This document shows, piece after piece, positions 33,159-41,965 of a stretch of 64,000 bases of DNA. The position numbers and the translations under genes were made by a program. Every line of letters starts with the position of its first letter. Position 1 is the first letter of the stretch. Source of the DNA: Kitasatospora sp. NBC_00240 (GTDB taxonomy: Bacteria; Actinomycetota; Actinomycetes; Streptomycetales; Streptomycetaceae); NCBI RefSeq assembly GCF_026342405.1, contig NZ_JAPEMU010000001.1, forward strand, positions 2,542,001 to 2,606,000. The letters are read 5' to 3'. A model generated the notes under the pieces. That model ran no database searches. It was given only the letters and a program-made list of their open reading frames with translations, and was not told the DNA's origin.

Positions 33159-34286
33159 GTGCGCATACTGTTCACCGGACCGGCCGCGGCCGGCCACCTG
33201 TTCCCGATGGTGCCGACCGCCCAGGCGCTGCGAGCCGCCGGGCACGAGGTGCTGTTCGCCGGGTCCCTGCCGCTGGACCAGCTGCGCAACGCCGGCTTCC
33301 CGATCACCGAGATCGGCGACGGCACCAACATCCAGCAGGCCTTCGAGCGGGCCTCCGAGCGCGGCGCCACCTACGTCAACCACGACAAGACGCAGGAGGA
33401 GATCTTCGACCTCGCCGCCGTCGGCTTCGCGGAGCTCGCCCGCCCCACCGTGGACGGCCTGCTCGCCGCCGCCGAGCTGTGGGCCCCGGACGTCCTGGTC
33501 TACGACTCCTTCCAGGCCGCCGCGCCGCTGGTCGCGGCGAAGCTCGGGATCCCCTCGGTACTGCACAACTTCGGGGTGGTCTCCGGCCACGAGATGGTCG
33601 CCAGGCTCGCCGGCCACTTCGAGGACGTCTACCAGAAGCACGAGGTCGCCGGGCCGGCCCGGCCGATCGCGCTGGACGTGCTGCCCGCCTCGCTCGGCGG
33701 CGACGGCGACGGCTGGCGGACGCGCTACGTCCCGTACAACGGCGGCGGGTTCCTGCCGGCCGACCTGCTGCGCCGGGCCGGCCGGCCGCGCGTGGTGGTC
33801 ACCCTCGGCACCGTGCTGACCCAGATGGACGGGGTCCGGTCGATCACGGCGCTGGCGGAGGCGGCCGGCTCGGTGGACGCGGAGTTCCTGTTCGCGCTCG
33901 GCGGCGCGGACGTCGCGCTGCTCGGCGACCTCCCCGCCAACGTCCGGACGCTGCCCTGGGCGCCGCTGGCCGAACTGCTCGGCACCGCCGACGCGGTGGT
34001 CCACCACGGCGGCTCCGGCACCATGCTGACCAGCATGGTGGCGGGCATCCCGCAGCTGCTCCTCCCGCAGGGCGCCGACCACTTCGCCAACGCCGACGCC
34101 CTGGTGGCGGCCGGCGCCGGGCTCCGCGCCAAGTCCGAGGAGGTCGACGGCGAGCTGCTCGACCGGCTGCTCACCGACCCCGCGCTGCGGGCGGGCGCGA
34201 AGGCCCTGCTGGCCGAGAACGACGCGCTGCCGGCCCCCGCCGCGCTGGTCCCCGGCTTCGAGGCCCTGGCGGCCCGGTCGCGCTGA
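33159..34286 (+). CDS. GT1-family (UDP-glycosyltransferase-like) glycosyltransferase
   Basis: A 375-residue GT-B enzyme from GTG 33159 with CAGGAG upstream. The N-terminal Rossmann start MRILFTGPAAAGHLFPMVPTA and the C-terminal sugar-nucleotide site VVHHGGSGTMLTSMVAGIP followed by LLPQGADHFANADAL are diagnostic of the macrolide/antibiotic glycosyltransferase group. These enzymes attach deoxysugars or glucose to natural products and also inactivate macrolides by glycosylation. No sugar or polyketide genes are adjacent, so the acceptor is unknown; self-protection or xenobiotic glycosylation is possible. Confidence 0.9.
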   Translation: MRILFTGPAAAGHLFPMVPTAQALRAAGHEVLFAGSLPLDQLRNAGFPITEIGDGTNIQQAFERASERGATYVNHDKTQEEIFDLAAVGFAELARPTVDGLLAAAELWAPDVLVYDSFQAAAPLVAAKLGIPSVLHNFGVVSGHEMVARLAGHFEDVYQKHEVAGPARPIALDVLPASLGGDGDGWRTRYVPYNGGGFLPADLLRRAGRPRVVVTLGTVLTQMDGVRSITALAEAAGSVDAEFLFALGGADVALLGDLPANVRTLPWAPLAELLGTADAVVHHGGSGTMLTSMVAGIPQLLLPQGADHFANADALVAAGAGLRAKSEEVDGELLDRLLTDPALRAGAKALLAENDALPAPAALVPGFEALAARSR

Positions 34287-34348
34287 CCCGACCGGTCCGC
34301 GGCGGGCACTCCCCCGCCCCGGACCGCGGGCCCGGCTATCGTGACCGG

Positions 34349-35584
34349 ATGGCCGACCGCCCCGCTGATCCGCCCACCCGCGTACCCACCGCCGCGCGCA
34401 CCGGTCCGGCTACCGGTCCGGCCGCCGGTCCGCAGTCCCTTCGGACCCTCCAGGACGACCTCGGGCTGACCGTCCGACTCGGCACGGTGCGGCGGGTGGT
34501 GTCGCTGGTGCCCTCGCTGACCGAGGCGGTGGCCGTCACCGCACCCGGCCTGCTGGTCGGCGCCACCGACTGGTGCACCCACCCGGCGGACCTCCAGGTG
34601 ACCCGGATCGGCGGCACCAAGAACCCGGACGTACCGGCGATCGTCGCGCTCGCCCCCGACCTGGTGCTCGCCAACGAGGAGGAGAACCGGCTCCCCGACC
34701 TGGACGCCCTGCGGGCCGCCGGCCTGCCCGTCTGGGTCACCGGGATCCGCACCCTGGACCAGGCCCTGGCCTCACTGGACCGGATGCTCGGCCTCGCCTG
34801 CGGCCTGGCCCGGCCGGCCTGGCTGGACCAGGCGCAGACCGCCTGGCAGGACGTCCGGCCGCCGGGCCCGCCGCTGCGCGCGGTGGTGCCGGTCTGGCGC
34901 CGGCCCTGGATGGTGCTCGGCCGCGACACCTTCGCGGGGGACGTGCTGCGCCGGCTCGGAGCCCCGCCCTTGCACGCCGACCACGCCGAGCGCTACCCCG
35001 CCGTCCCGGTCGGGGAGCTCAACGCCGCCCGCCCCGACCTGGTCGTCCTGCCGGACGAGCCCTACCGCTTCACCGCCGAGGACGGCCCGGAGGCCTTCCC
35101 CGGTGTGCCCGCCGCCCTGGTCAGCGGCCGGCATCTGACCTGGTACGGCCCCTCGCTGGCCGAGGCGCCGGACCTGCTCGCCGCCCAGCTGGCCACCCGC
35201 CTACCACCCGTCGCCGGGGCCCGAGGCCAGGACGGGGACGGGGACGGGGACGGGGGCGGGAGCGGGTTCGGAGGCGTGGACGGGAACGAGGACGCGAGCG
35301 GGTTCGGAGGCGTGGACGGGAACGAGGACGCGAGCGGGTTCGGAGGCGTGGACGGGAACGAGGACGCGAGCGGGTTCGGAGGCGTGGACGGGAACGAGGA
35401 CGCGAGCGGGTTCGGAGGCGTGGACGGGAACGAGGACGCGAGCGGGTTCGGAGGCGTGGACGGGAACGAGGACGCGAGCGGGTTCGGAGGCGTGGACGGG
35501 AACGAGGACGCGAGCGGGTTCGGAGGCGTGGACGGGAACGAGGACGGGGACGAGGATCGGGGCGGGCAGGGCGCGCCCGCCTGA
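34349..35584 (+). CDS. BtuF-like helical-backbone binding protein with tandem-repeat tail
   Basis: A 411-residue protein from ATG 34349. Residues about 45-300 are a class III substrate-binding fold, with RVVSLVPSLTEAVAV, ATDWCTHPADL, PDVPAIVALAPDLVLANEEENR and PDLVVLPDEPYRF, close to cobalamin-binding BtuF proteins. There is no signal peptide or lipobox, and no ABC transporter genes are near, so it is probably cytoplasmic. The last 95 residues are eight GFGGVDGNED(AS) repeats ending in an acidic Asp/Glu tail. The tail is acidic and Gly-rich and could bind cations; this is inference. Confidence 0.8.
   Translation: MADRPADPPTRVPTAARTGPATGPAAGPQSLRTLQDDLGLTVRLGTVRRVVSLVPSLTEAVAVTAPGLLVGATDWCTHPADLQVTRIGGTKNPDVPAIVALAPDLVLANEEENRLPDLDALRAAGLPVWVTGIRTLDQALASLDRMLGLACGLARPAWLDQAQTAWQDVRPPGPPLRAVVPVWRRPWMVLGRDTFAGDVLRRLGAPPLHADHAERYPAVPVGELNAARPDLVVLPDEPYRFTAEDGPEAFPGVPAALVSGRHLTWYGPSLAEAPDLLAAQLATRLPPVAGARGQDGDGDGDGGGSGFGGVDGNEDASGFGGVDGNEDASGFGGVDGNEDASGFGGVDGNEDASGFGGVDGNEDASGFGGVDGNEDASGFGGVDGNEDASGFGGVDGNEDGDEDRGGQGAPA
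35261..35545 (+). repeat. 36-bp in-frame tandem repeat, eight copies
   Basis: Eight copies of a 36-bp unit encode GFGGVDGNEDAS repeats (last copy diverges to GNEDGDED). Internal copies are identical at DNA level, so the expansion is recent. Copy number probably varies among strains. Confidence 0.95.
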
Positions 35585-35684
35585 CCGGAGCCCCGGCCGG
35601 GGCCCTGGTGACCGGCCGTCAGACCGCCCGCCGTAGGATGACGCTTCTTTCGAGCATGGTTCGTCCACGGGGGGATGGTTCCGG

Positions 35685-36677
35685 ATGCACATGAGGTCTG
35701 CACAACGGGCGACGGTTCTGGTCACGGCGGTGGCCCTGTCGGGTGCACTGCTCGCGGCCTGCGGTCACACCGCGCAGGGCGGCGCGAGCACCGAGGCCGG
35801 CGCCACGCCCGCGGCCGCCGGTGCGACGGCGACCACGAGCGGCACGCCGTCGCCGACGCCCACGGCGAGCGACACAGCGAGTGCCTCCCCCAGCGCCACG
35901 ACCAGCCCGTCGGCCAAGGCGACCACCGCCTCACCGAGCCGGAGCGCCACCGCGAAGCCCACGGCTGCGCCCACCGGCAAGGCCGGCGCACCGCAGCCCG
36001 CGGCAGCCCCCGCGCCGGCCCCCGTACCCGTCGCCAAGCCCGGCCCGGCGGCCCCGCCGCCGCCGGCCCCGGCCACCACCCACGTCCCGCCGCTGCAGAG
36101 CTCCTGCAAGCCGAGCTACCCGAGGCCGAACGAGCCCAGGGCCACGGTCGGCGCCGCGCTGACCGCCGCCGCCGGCCAGTCCCGGGTGCTCAACCTGAGC
36201 AACGGCGGCACCGACAGGATGCCGCCGCTGCCCGCGAACCTGGTCAGGGCGATCGCCTGGCAGGAGAGCGGCTGGCAGTCCGGCATCCTCGCCTGCGACG
36301 GCGGCATCGGGACCATGCAGGTCATGCCGGACACCGTCACCTGGATGAACGGCAAGTTCGCCGCCAAGTCGGACGCGACCACGCTGGAGGGCAATGTCCA
36401 GCTCGGCACCCAGCTGATCGACTGGCTGGTCGCGTACTACGGCGACTCCGGCTTCGGCGGGAAGTACGACCTCGCCCCGGACCCGGCCACCGGCAAGACC
36501 CCGCTGCTCGACCTGGTGATCGCCGCCTACAACGCGGGCGCCGGCAATGTGCACTACAACACCGTCACCGACCCGGCCACCAACACCACCACCGGCAGCC
36601 TGGTGATCCCGAACCCCGGCTACGTCGCCAACGTCAAGGCCCTGATGAGCAGCGCCCCCTGGAACGCCGCCGGCTGA
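35685..36677 (+). CDS. lytic transglycosylase-like (SLT domain) lipoprotein
   Basis: A 330-residue secreted protein with a signal peptide and lipobox (SGALLAACGH, Cys26), then about 110 residues of Ala/Thr/Pro/Ser linker. The C-terminal SLT domain has the catalytic Glu in IAWQESGWQSG, then GGIGTMQVMPDT and LDLVIAAYNAGAGNV, the usual three motifs. It would cut peptidoglycan glycan strands outside the membrane. ATG 35691 two codons later is an alternative start. The gene ends before a strong bidirectional terminator. Confidence 0.88.
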   Translation: MHMRSAQRATVLVTAVALSGALLAACGHTAQGGASTEAGATPAAAGATATTSGTPSPTPTASDTASASPSATTSPSAKATTASPSRSATAKPTAAPTGKAGAPQPAAAPAPAPVPVAKPGPAAPPPPAPATTHVPPLQSSCKPSYPRPNEPRATVGAALTAAAGQSRVLNLSNGGTDRMPPLPANLVRAIAWQESGWQSGILACDGGIGTMQVMPDTVTWMNGKFAAKSDATTLEGNVQLGTQLIDWLVAYYGDSGFGGKYDLAPDPATGKTPLLDLVIAAYNAGAGNVHYNTVTDPATNTTTGSLVIPNPGYVANVKALMSSAPWNAAG

Positions 36678-36778
36678 CCGCGGCCCGGCGACGGGCCCCG
36701 GCCGGTCCTGCCCCACAGTCGGTCCGGGCGCGGTCCCGGTCGGTCCGGCGACCGACCGACCTTCGCGGTCGGCACGCA

Positions 36779-36812
36779 CGAGAGCCCGGCGGACGGATCC
36801 GCCGGGCTCTCG
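36779..36812. terminator. strong bidirectional terminator
   Basis: A perfect 15-bp stem (CGAGAGCCCGGCGGA with TCCGCCGGGCTCTCG) and a 4-bp loop lie between convergent genes ending at 36677 and 36844. Confidence 0.85.
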
Positions 36813-36843
36813 GCTGCTACGGGTACCTCGGTGGCGCCGGGGT

Positions 36844-38775
36844 TCAGCTACGGGCCTCGGACACCGCGGTGCCCAGGGCCTCCTTGATCCGGGGACCGAG
36901 GCGCGCGAAGCCGAACTCCTTCATCGCCGCACGCAGCAGCTCCTCGTCGCTGCGCTCGACGGCGTCGCCGTCGATCCACCGGACCACGGCGAGCAGCTCG
37001 GCGGCCGAGTAGGCCGTGACGGGCTTGCCCGGCGTGAAGTCCGGCTTCTTCGGACGGCGCGCACGAACGACCTTGGCCGGCTCGTCGGTCTCGTCGGTCT
37101 CGTCGGTCTCAGCGACCTCGTCGGTCTCAGCGACCTCAGCGACCTCAGCGACCTCAGCGACCTCAGCGACCTCAGCGACCTCAGCGACCTCAGCGACCTC
37201 AGCGACCTCAGCGACCTCAGCGACCTCAGCGACCTCAGCGACCTCAGCGACCTCAGCGACCTCAGCGACCTCAGCGACCTCAGCGACCTCAGCGACCTCA
37301 GCGACCTCAGCGACCTCAGCGACCTCAGCGACCTCAGCGACCTCAGCGACCTCAGCGACCTCAGCGACCTCAGCGACCTCAGCGACCGGGGCAGGGTCCA
37401 CCGCCGGGGCGACGGGCGCAACCTCGGGCTCGACGGCCTCGGCCTCGGGCTCCCGAACCTCCGGCGTCGCGTCGACGTGCGCCTCGGCGGCGACCTCGGC
37501 CTCAGCGACCTCAGTGTCGGCCACCTCGGCCGCCTCGGGCTCGACGGCATCGGCTTCAACCGCAACTACGGCGGCCTCGACGACCTCAGCCTCAGCCTCA
37601 GCTGCCTCGGTCTCGGTCTCGGTCTCGGTCTCAGCCTCGGCAGCCTCCACCTCGACCTCAGCCTCGACCTCGGCCTCAACCTCCGGCTCGACCACCGCCA
37701 CGGCCAGAGCCGCGTCCTCGGTGGCGGGCGCCGGGATGGTGATCACGGCCTCCGTCTCCACCTCGGGCACGACAGCGGCCTCGACCTCGGCCTCGACCTC
37801 CTGGATCTCGGCCTCGGCCTGGCCGTCACGCTGGCCGCCGGCCAGAGCCTGCCGGGCGGCGTCGGCCCCACCGGTGTGGCGCTGGTAGGCGGCTTCGGCG
37901 GCGCGCCGGTCGGCGCGGGCCGCGGTCAGCTCCGTGAGCAGCTCGGCGAGGCCGTTCTCCTCCAGGGTGATGCGCAGGCCACGGATGGTGGGCAGGCGGT
38001 AGAGGGTGCCCTCGTCGTCGGCGAGGCGCTCGACCAGCTCGGTGAGCTCCTCGAAGGTCAGGGCGTCCAGGTCGCGGGCCGGCAGCAGGCGGGCGAGCCC
38101 GGCGAGCCCGGCGTTGACGGCCTCGAAGGCCTGCGCCGTGGCGTCGACGAGTTCACCGTCGGCCGGCGCCACCGGGCGGGCGCCCTCGGTGGCGAAGACG
38201 GCCCAGGCGCGGCGCTCGACCTCGGCGGCGGCCAGGGCGTCGTGCAGTTCCTCGCGGCGCAGCCGGCCGGTGGCCAGGGTCTGGGCCTGCTTGCGCAGGG
38301 CCCGGGCGCGGAGCCAGGAGATCTTGACCCCGCGCTCCTTGCGCCAGGCGCCGCCGGCGGTGGCGGCGGCGAGCGCGTCGAGGTCGGTGTCGTAGACGGC
38401 ACCGTCCAGTGTGGTGGAGGTGCGGTGGACGCGCTGGAGCAGCTCGACCAGGAGGGCGGCCTTGGCGACGGTGCCGGGCTCCTCCAGGCCGGCGTCCCCG
38501 GCGAGTCGGGTGACCGACTGCCAGGTCTGCTGCAGGTCGTGGCCGCGGAGTTCGGCGAGGACGGTGGAGGCGGCGCGGGCGTCCTCCGGGGTGGCGACGG
38601 TGTCGACGGCCTCGTACCAGGCGTGGGTGTCGGCACTGAGGGTGAAGGCGCCCAGCTCGGCGTACTTGCCGAGGTCCGCCCTGAGGTCGGTTTCGGTGCT
38701 GCCGTCCTGGGCTGGGGCCTCGTCCAGGTCCGATACGTCGGCTGCGTCGGCGTTGCGCGAGTGAAGCACTGTCAT
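36844..38775 (-). CDS. repeat-rich acidic protein with DUF3320-like C-terminal domain
   Basis: A 643-residue protein from ATG 38775. Residues about 15-330 are all-helical (WYEAVDTVATPEDARAASTV, WRKERGVKISWLRARAL, LTFEELTELVERLADDEGTLY). Residues about 335-560 are low-complexity Glu/Val/Ala, including 28 VAE triplets. The end (VTAYSAAELLAVVRWIDGDA, then EELLRAAMKEFGFARLGPRI) resembles DUF3320, a small domain usually found at the C-terminus of large helicase/nuclease proteins of genome defence. Here it stands without helicase or nuclease. The function is unknown; a regulatory or scaffold role with a long flexible linker is inferred. Confidence 0.75.
   Translation of the reverse strand: MTVLHSRNADAADVSDLDEAPAQDGSTETDLRADLGKYAELGAFTLSADTHAWYEAVDTVATPEDARAASTVLAELRGHDLQQTWQSVTRLAGDAGLEEPGTVAKAALLVELLQRVHRTSTTLDGAVYDTDLDALAAATAGGAWRKERGVKISWLRARALRKQAQTLATGRLRREELHDALAAAEVERRAWAVFATEGARPVAPADGELVDATAQAFEAVNAGLAGLARLLPARDLDALTFEELTELVERLADDEGTLYRLPTIRGLRITLEENGLAELLTELTAARADRRAAEAAYQRHTGGADAARQALAGGQRDGQAEAEIQEVEAEVEAAVVPEVETEAVITIPAPATEDAALAVAVVEPEVEAEVEAEVEVEAAEAETETETETEAAEAEAEVVEAAVVAVEADAVEPEAAEVADTEVAEAEVAAEAHVDATPEVREPEAEAVEPEVAPVAPAVDPAPVAEVAEVAEVAEVAEVAEVAEVAEVAEVAEVAEVAEVAEVAEVAEVAEVAEVAEVAEVAEVAEVAEVAEVAEVAEVAEVAEVAEVAETDEVAETDETDETDEPAKVVRARRPKKPDFTPGKPVTAYSAAELLAVVRWIDGDAVERSDEELLRAAMKEFGFARLGPRIKEALGTAVSEARS
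37129..37380 (-). repeat. 9-bp in-frame tandem repeat, 28 copies
   Basis: Twenty-eight perfect copies of AGCGACCTC (plus-strand reading) encode (VAE)28 on the minus strand. Degenerate copies flank both sides. The array has no spacers, so it is not a CRISPR. Confidence 0.97.
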
Positions 38776-39012
38776 GTGAAGTCCGGTTCCTGGCAGGGCG
38801 TCTACGGCGGGGACTGGCGGAGAAGGCCACCGGCGGTGCGCGGCTGCGGCGGGTCGGGCGTTGGCCGCGGCAGGCATCCGGTGTGGACGCCCAGAATACG
38901 GGTGCCCGTTCGAGGCTTGCACGCACCCACCGTCCGACGGACCGGTGTGGCGCGAGAGACCCCTCTACCGGCCCCTTTGTCGTTTCCCCGGCCGGGCCGA
39001 CGCGGGCCCCGG

Positions 39013-40602
39013 TCACCGGTCACCGCCCGCGGCCGGGTCCTGGTCCGGTGGTCGGGGCGCCGGGGGCGTCCGCCGCTCGCGACGGCGGTGGCCGGGCGGA
39101 GCGAGCGGTACGGTGCGCAGCGCGCGCCGGCGGGTGGCGGGGCGGGCGGGGGCGAGTCCGTGGCCGGCCCGGCGGAGGGTTTCCCGGTCGATTGGTTCGA
39201 GGTACTCGTGGAGGGCGGTCCGGTGCCACCAGGCTCCGGTGGCCCGTAGTTCGTGCCGGTCGGTGAACCGGTAGCGGTGCAGGACGGCCCGCACATGGGT
39301 GGGTGGCGCGGCGGGGAACGGGTTGACGCGCAGCAGCCGGAGGGTGTCCGGGTCGTTCTCGAGCAGTCTGGCCACGAACGGCAGGAACCAGGGCCGGGCG
39401 TACTCGGGTGAGATGCCGGCGAACCACATCAGCCAGTCCAGGCGCAGGTGGTAGGGCGCGAACTGGCGGGGCAGCCGCCGGACATCGCCCGGTTTGCCCC
39501 GGAACTGGTACTCCTTCCAGACGGTGTGCCGGGTGATCTCGGGGTCGTCGGTGCCCTCCACGGTCACCTCCTGGCGGATCCGGTTGACGCTGCCGAAGGC
39601 TCCGTAGGTGTTGACGAGGTGGATCCGGTTGAAGGACCGGTTCATCACCTGGCGGCGCGAGAGCAGGTTGCGGGCCGGCCAGTAGCTGAGCACGGCGACC
39701 ACGACGGCCGTCGCGATCACCAGGCCCTCGAACCAGCCGGGCGCCGGGTCGTACGCAGGCGGTGCGGGCAGCGGGAGCAGGCCGTCGAGCCGGGTGGCGT
39801 CGAGGGCGGACAGCGCGAGGGCGATGGTCAGCCAGTTCAGCCAGGCGAAGTTCCCGGAGGCCACCAGCCAGAGCTGGGTGACGACGATGACGCCGGCCGC
39901 CAGGCTCGCGACCGGCTGCGGCAGGAAGAGGCAGAGCGGCACCAGCAGCTGGGTGACGTGGTTGGCGGCCACCTCCACCCGGTGCAGCGGGTCGGGCAGG
40001 TGGTGGAAGAACCAGCTCAGCGGGCCGGGCATCGGCTGGGTCTCGTGGTGGTAGCGCAGGCAGGTCAGGTCGCGCCAGCAACTGTCGCCCCGCAGTTTGA
40101 TCAGCCCGGCGCCGAACTCGACCCGGAACACCAGCCAGCGCAGCAGCCAGAGCGTCAGCACCGGCGGCGCGACCTCGTCGTTGCCGAGGAAAGCCGTCAG
40201 GAAGCCCGCTTCCAGCAGCAGCGACTCCCAGCCGAAGGAGTACCAGGTCTGTCCGACGTTGACGATCGACAGGTAGCCGGCCCAGAGTGCCGCCCAGATC
40301 AGCGGCGAGGCCCAGAGCGGCACCAGGTCCGCCAGGCCGGCCAGCACGGCGGCGGAGAGCGCGCAGCCCGTCCAGGCGACGGCGGCGAACAGCCGGTCCG
40401 AGTAGTGCAGCTGGAACAGGCTCGGGGCCTGCCGGAACGGGACCCGGGCGAGGAAGCGCGGCACCGGCAGCATGCCGTGCTCGCCGATCAGGGCCCGGAA
40501 CTGCCGGGCGGCGGCCAGGAAACCCAGCAGGTAGACGGCGGCCACCATCCGCTGGGCGAGCAGCCTGCCCAGCCAGTACTCGGGCGCCGCGAACCACTGC
40601 AT
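39013..40602 (-). CDS. lipase maturation factor (LMF)-like membrane protein
   Basis: A 529-residue protein from ATG 40602 (GGAG upstream). About seven hydrophobic segments span residues 15-290 (VAAVYLLGFLAAA, FAAVAWTGCALSAAVLAGLA, VIVVTQLWLVASGNFAWLNWL). The family hallmarks are FEFGAGLIKLRG-like RVEFGAGLIKLRGDSCW, CLRYHHETQPMPGPLSWFFHHLP and the C-terminal WKEYQFRGKPGDVRRLPRQF with APYHLRLDWLMWF. In animals LMF1 helps lipases fold in the endoplasmic reticulum. The role in bacteria is not established. The C-terminus is Arg/Pro-rich. It is divergent from the inositol synthase gene. Confidence 0.85.
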   Translation of the reverse strand: MQWFAAPEYWLGRLLAQRMVAAVYLLGFLAAARQFRALIGEHGMLPVPRFLARVPFRQAPSLFQLHYSDRLFAAVAWTGCALSAAVLAGLADLVPLWASPLIWAALWAGYLSIVNVGQTWYSFGWESLLLEAGFLTAFLGNDEVAPPVLTLWLLRWLVFRVEFGAGLIKLRGDSCWRDLTCLRYHHETQPMPGPLSWFFHHLPDPLHRVEVAANHVTQLLVPLCLFLPQPVASLAAGVIVVTQLWLVASGNFAWLNWLTIALALSALDATRLDGLLPLPAPPAYDPAPGWFEGLVIATAVVVAVLSYWPARNLLSRRQVMNRSFNRIHLVNTYGAFGSVNRIRQEVTVEGTDDPEITRHTVWKEYQFRGKPGDVRRLPRQFAPYHLRLDWLMWFAGISPEYARPWFLPFVARLLENDPDTLRLLRVNPFPAAPPTHVRAVLHRYRFTDRHELRATGAWWHRTALHEYLEPIDRETLRRAGHGLAPARPATRRRALRTVPLAPPGHRRRERRTPPAPRPPDQDPAAGGDR

Positions 40603-40730
40603 GCCGGGCCGCTCCAGGGGACGGTGGTCTTCCTCCGGCCCATCCCTACCACCTGCCCGGACGGCTGCCGGGCGGACCGCCGGGTCCGGTCGCCGCCGTT
40701 CACCCGATCGGGCCGGGCCGGCGGCAGCGA

Positions 40731-40778
40731 CCGGCGGTTGCGGCCGGCCGGCGGTTGCGGCCGGCCGGCGGTTGCAAC
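40731..40778. repeat. three 17-bp direct repeats and a GTTGCAAC palindrome upstream of ino1
   Basis: GCGGTTG recurs at 40734, 40751 and 40768 inside near-identical 17-bp units rich in CCGGCC. The last runs into GTTGCAAC (40771-40778). They lie 117-164 bp before the inositol synthase start and could be regulator sites. Confidence 0.7.
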
Positions 40779-40894
40779 AAGGGGCTGCGGCGACCGGAAG
40801 GCACTTCTTACGCGAACCTGACAGACGGCCGGGTAGCTTCCAATGATCTTGCCGGCGGCCGACCGGGCGGCCGGAGCGACGTACGGGGGCACCA

Positions 40895-41965
40895 GTGGGC
40901 ACTGTGAACGTGGGCATCGTCGGGGTCGGGAACTGCGCCTCCTCGCTGGTGCAGGGGGTCGCGTTCTACGGCGCCGAGGGCGCGGACCCGGCCGGGCTGC
41001 CGAACCCGGTCTGCGCCGGGTACTCCGTCGCCGACGTGCGCTTCACCTCGGCCTTCGACGTCAACTCCGAAAAGATCGGCCGTGATCTCTCCGAGGCGAT
41101 CTGGGCCGCGCCGAACAACGCGCGCCGCTTCGCCGACGTGCCTCCGCTCGGCGTGCCGGTCACCGAGGGGTTCCTGGGCGACGGCGTGGGGCACACCACG
41201 GCCGGCCGGATCGACGCCCGGGGCTCGGCGGGCGTCGAGGAGGTCGCGGAGCGGCTGCGCGCCACCGGGACGGCGGTGCTGGTCAACTTCCTGCCGGTGG
41301 GCAGCCCGCAGGCCACCGAGCTGTACGCGGAGGCGGCGCTGCTGGCCGGCTGCGCCTTCGTGAACTGCATGCCCTCGGCGGTGGCCCGCTCCCCGCGGTG
41401 GGCCGAGCGCTTCCGGGAGGCCGGCCTGCCCCTGGTCGGCGACGACCTGAAGAGCCAGTTCGGGTCGACCCTGGTGCACCACGCGCTGCTGGACACGCTG
41501 GCCCGCAACGGGGTGCTGCTGCGGAGCACCTACCAGCTCAACAACGGCGGCAACATGGACTTCCTCAACATGCAGGACCCGGAGCGGCTGCGCAGCAAGC
41601 AGGCCACCAAGGCGCAGGGCATGGCCGGCGGGGCGGAGGGCGGGGCGCTCCCGGCCGCCGCCGTGCACGTCGGGGCGGAGTACATCCCCTTCTTGGAGGA
41701 CCGCAAGGTCGCCTTCATCCGGCTGGAGGGCTCGGCCTTCGGCGGCACGCCACTGGAGATCGAACTGCGGATGACCGTGGACGACTCGCCGAGCGCGGCC
41801 GGCAACGTGCTGGACGCCGTCCGGTACTCCCGGCTGGCGCTGGAGCACGGGATCTCGGGCGTGTTCGACCCGGTCTCCGCCCTGCTGATGAAGGCGGCGC
41901 CCCGGCCGATGACCGAGGACGCCGCGCTCGCCGAACTGCGCGGCCTGACCGTACGGTCGGCCTGA
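40895..41965 (+). CDS. ino1: inositol-3-phosphate synthase (myo-inositol-1-phosphate synthase)
   Basis: A 356-residue protein from GTG 40895. It starts with the NAD-binding fold VGIVGVGNCASSLVQG and has the family motifs GDGVGHTTAGRI, VLVNFLPVGSPQATELYAEAAL, GDDLKSQFGSTLVHHALLD and YQLNNGGNMDFLNM. The enzyme turns glucose-6-phosphate into inositol-1-phosphate using NAD without net redox. In actinomycetes this feeds mycothiol and phosphatidylinositol. Length and motifs match the actinobacterial form. It stands alone, and repeats upstream suggest specific control. Confidence 0.95.
   Translation: MGTVNVGIVGVGNCASSLVQGVAFYGAEGADPAGLPNPVCAGYSVADVRFTSAFDVNSEKIGRDLSEAIWAAPNNARRFADVPPLGVPVTEGFLGDGVGHTTAGRIDARGSAGVEEVAERLRATGTAVLVNFLPVGSPQATELYAEAALLAGCAFVNCMPSAVARSPRWAERFREAGLPLVGDDLKSQFGSTLVHHALLDTLARNGVLLRSTYQLNNGGNMDFLNMQDPERLRSKQATKAQGMAGGAEGGALPAAAVHVGAEYIPFLEDRKVAFIRLEGSAFGGTPLEIELRMTVDDSPSAAGNVLDAVRYSRLALEHGISGVFDPVSALLMKAAPRPMTEDAALAELRGLTVRSA

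Noticed and set aside
35608..35639. Promoter for the SLT lipoprotein gene (GTGACC ... TAGGAT)
   Set aside because: The -10-like TAGGAT is reasonable, but the spacing to the -35-like element is 20 bp, too long to support.
37129..37380. Possible CRISPR array
   Set aside because: The units are only 9 bp and are contiguous with no spacers; no cas gene is in the window.
37016..37888. Plus-strand frame coding (SAT)n over the repeat array
   Set aside because: It is the complementary reading of the VAE repeats, with no start signal; the minus-strand gene has a ribosome site and folded domains on both sides.
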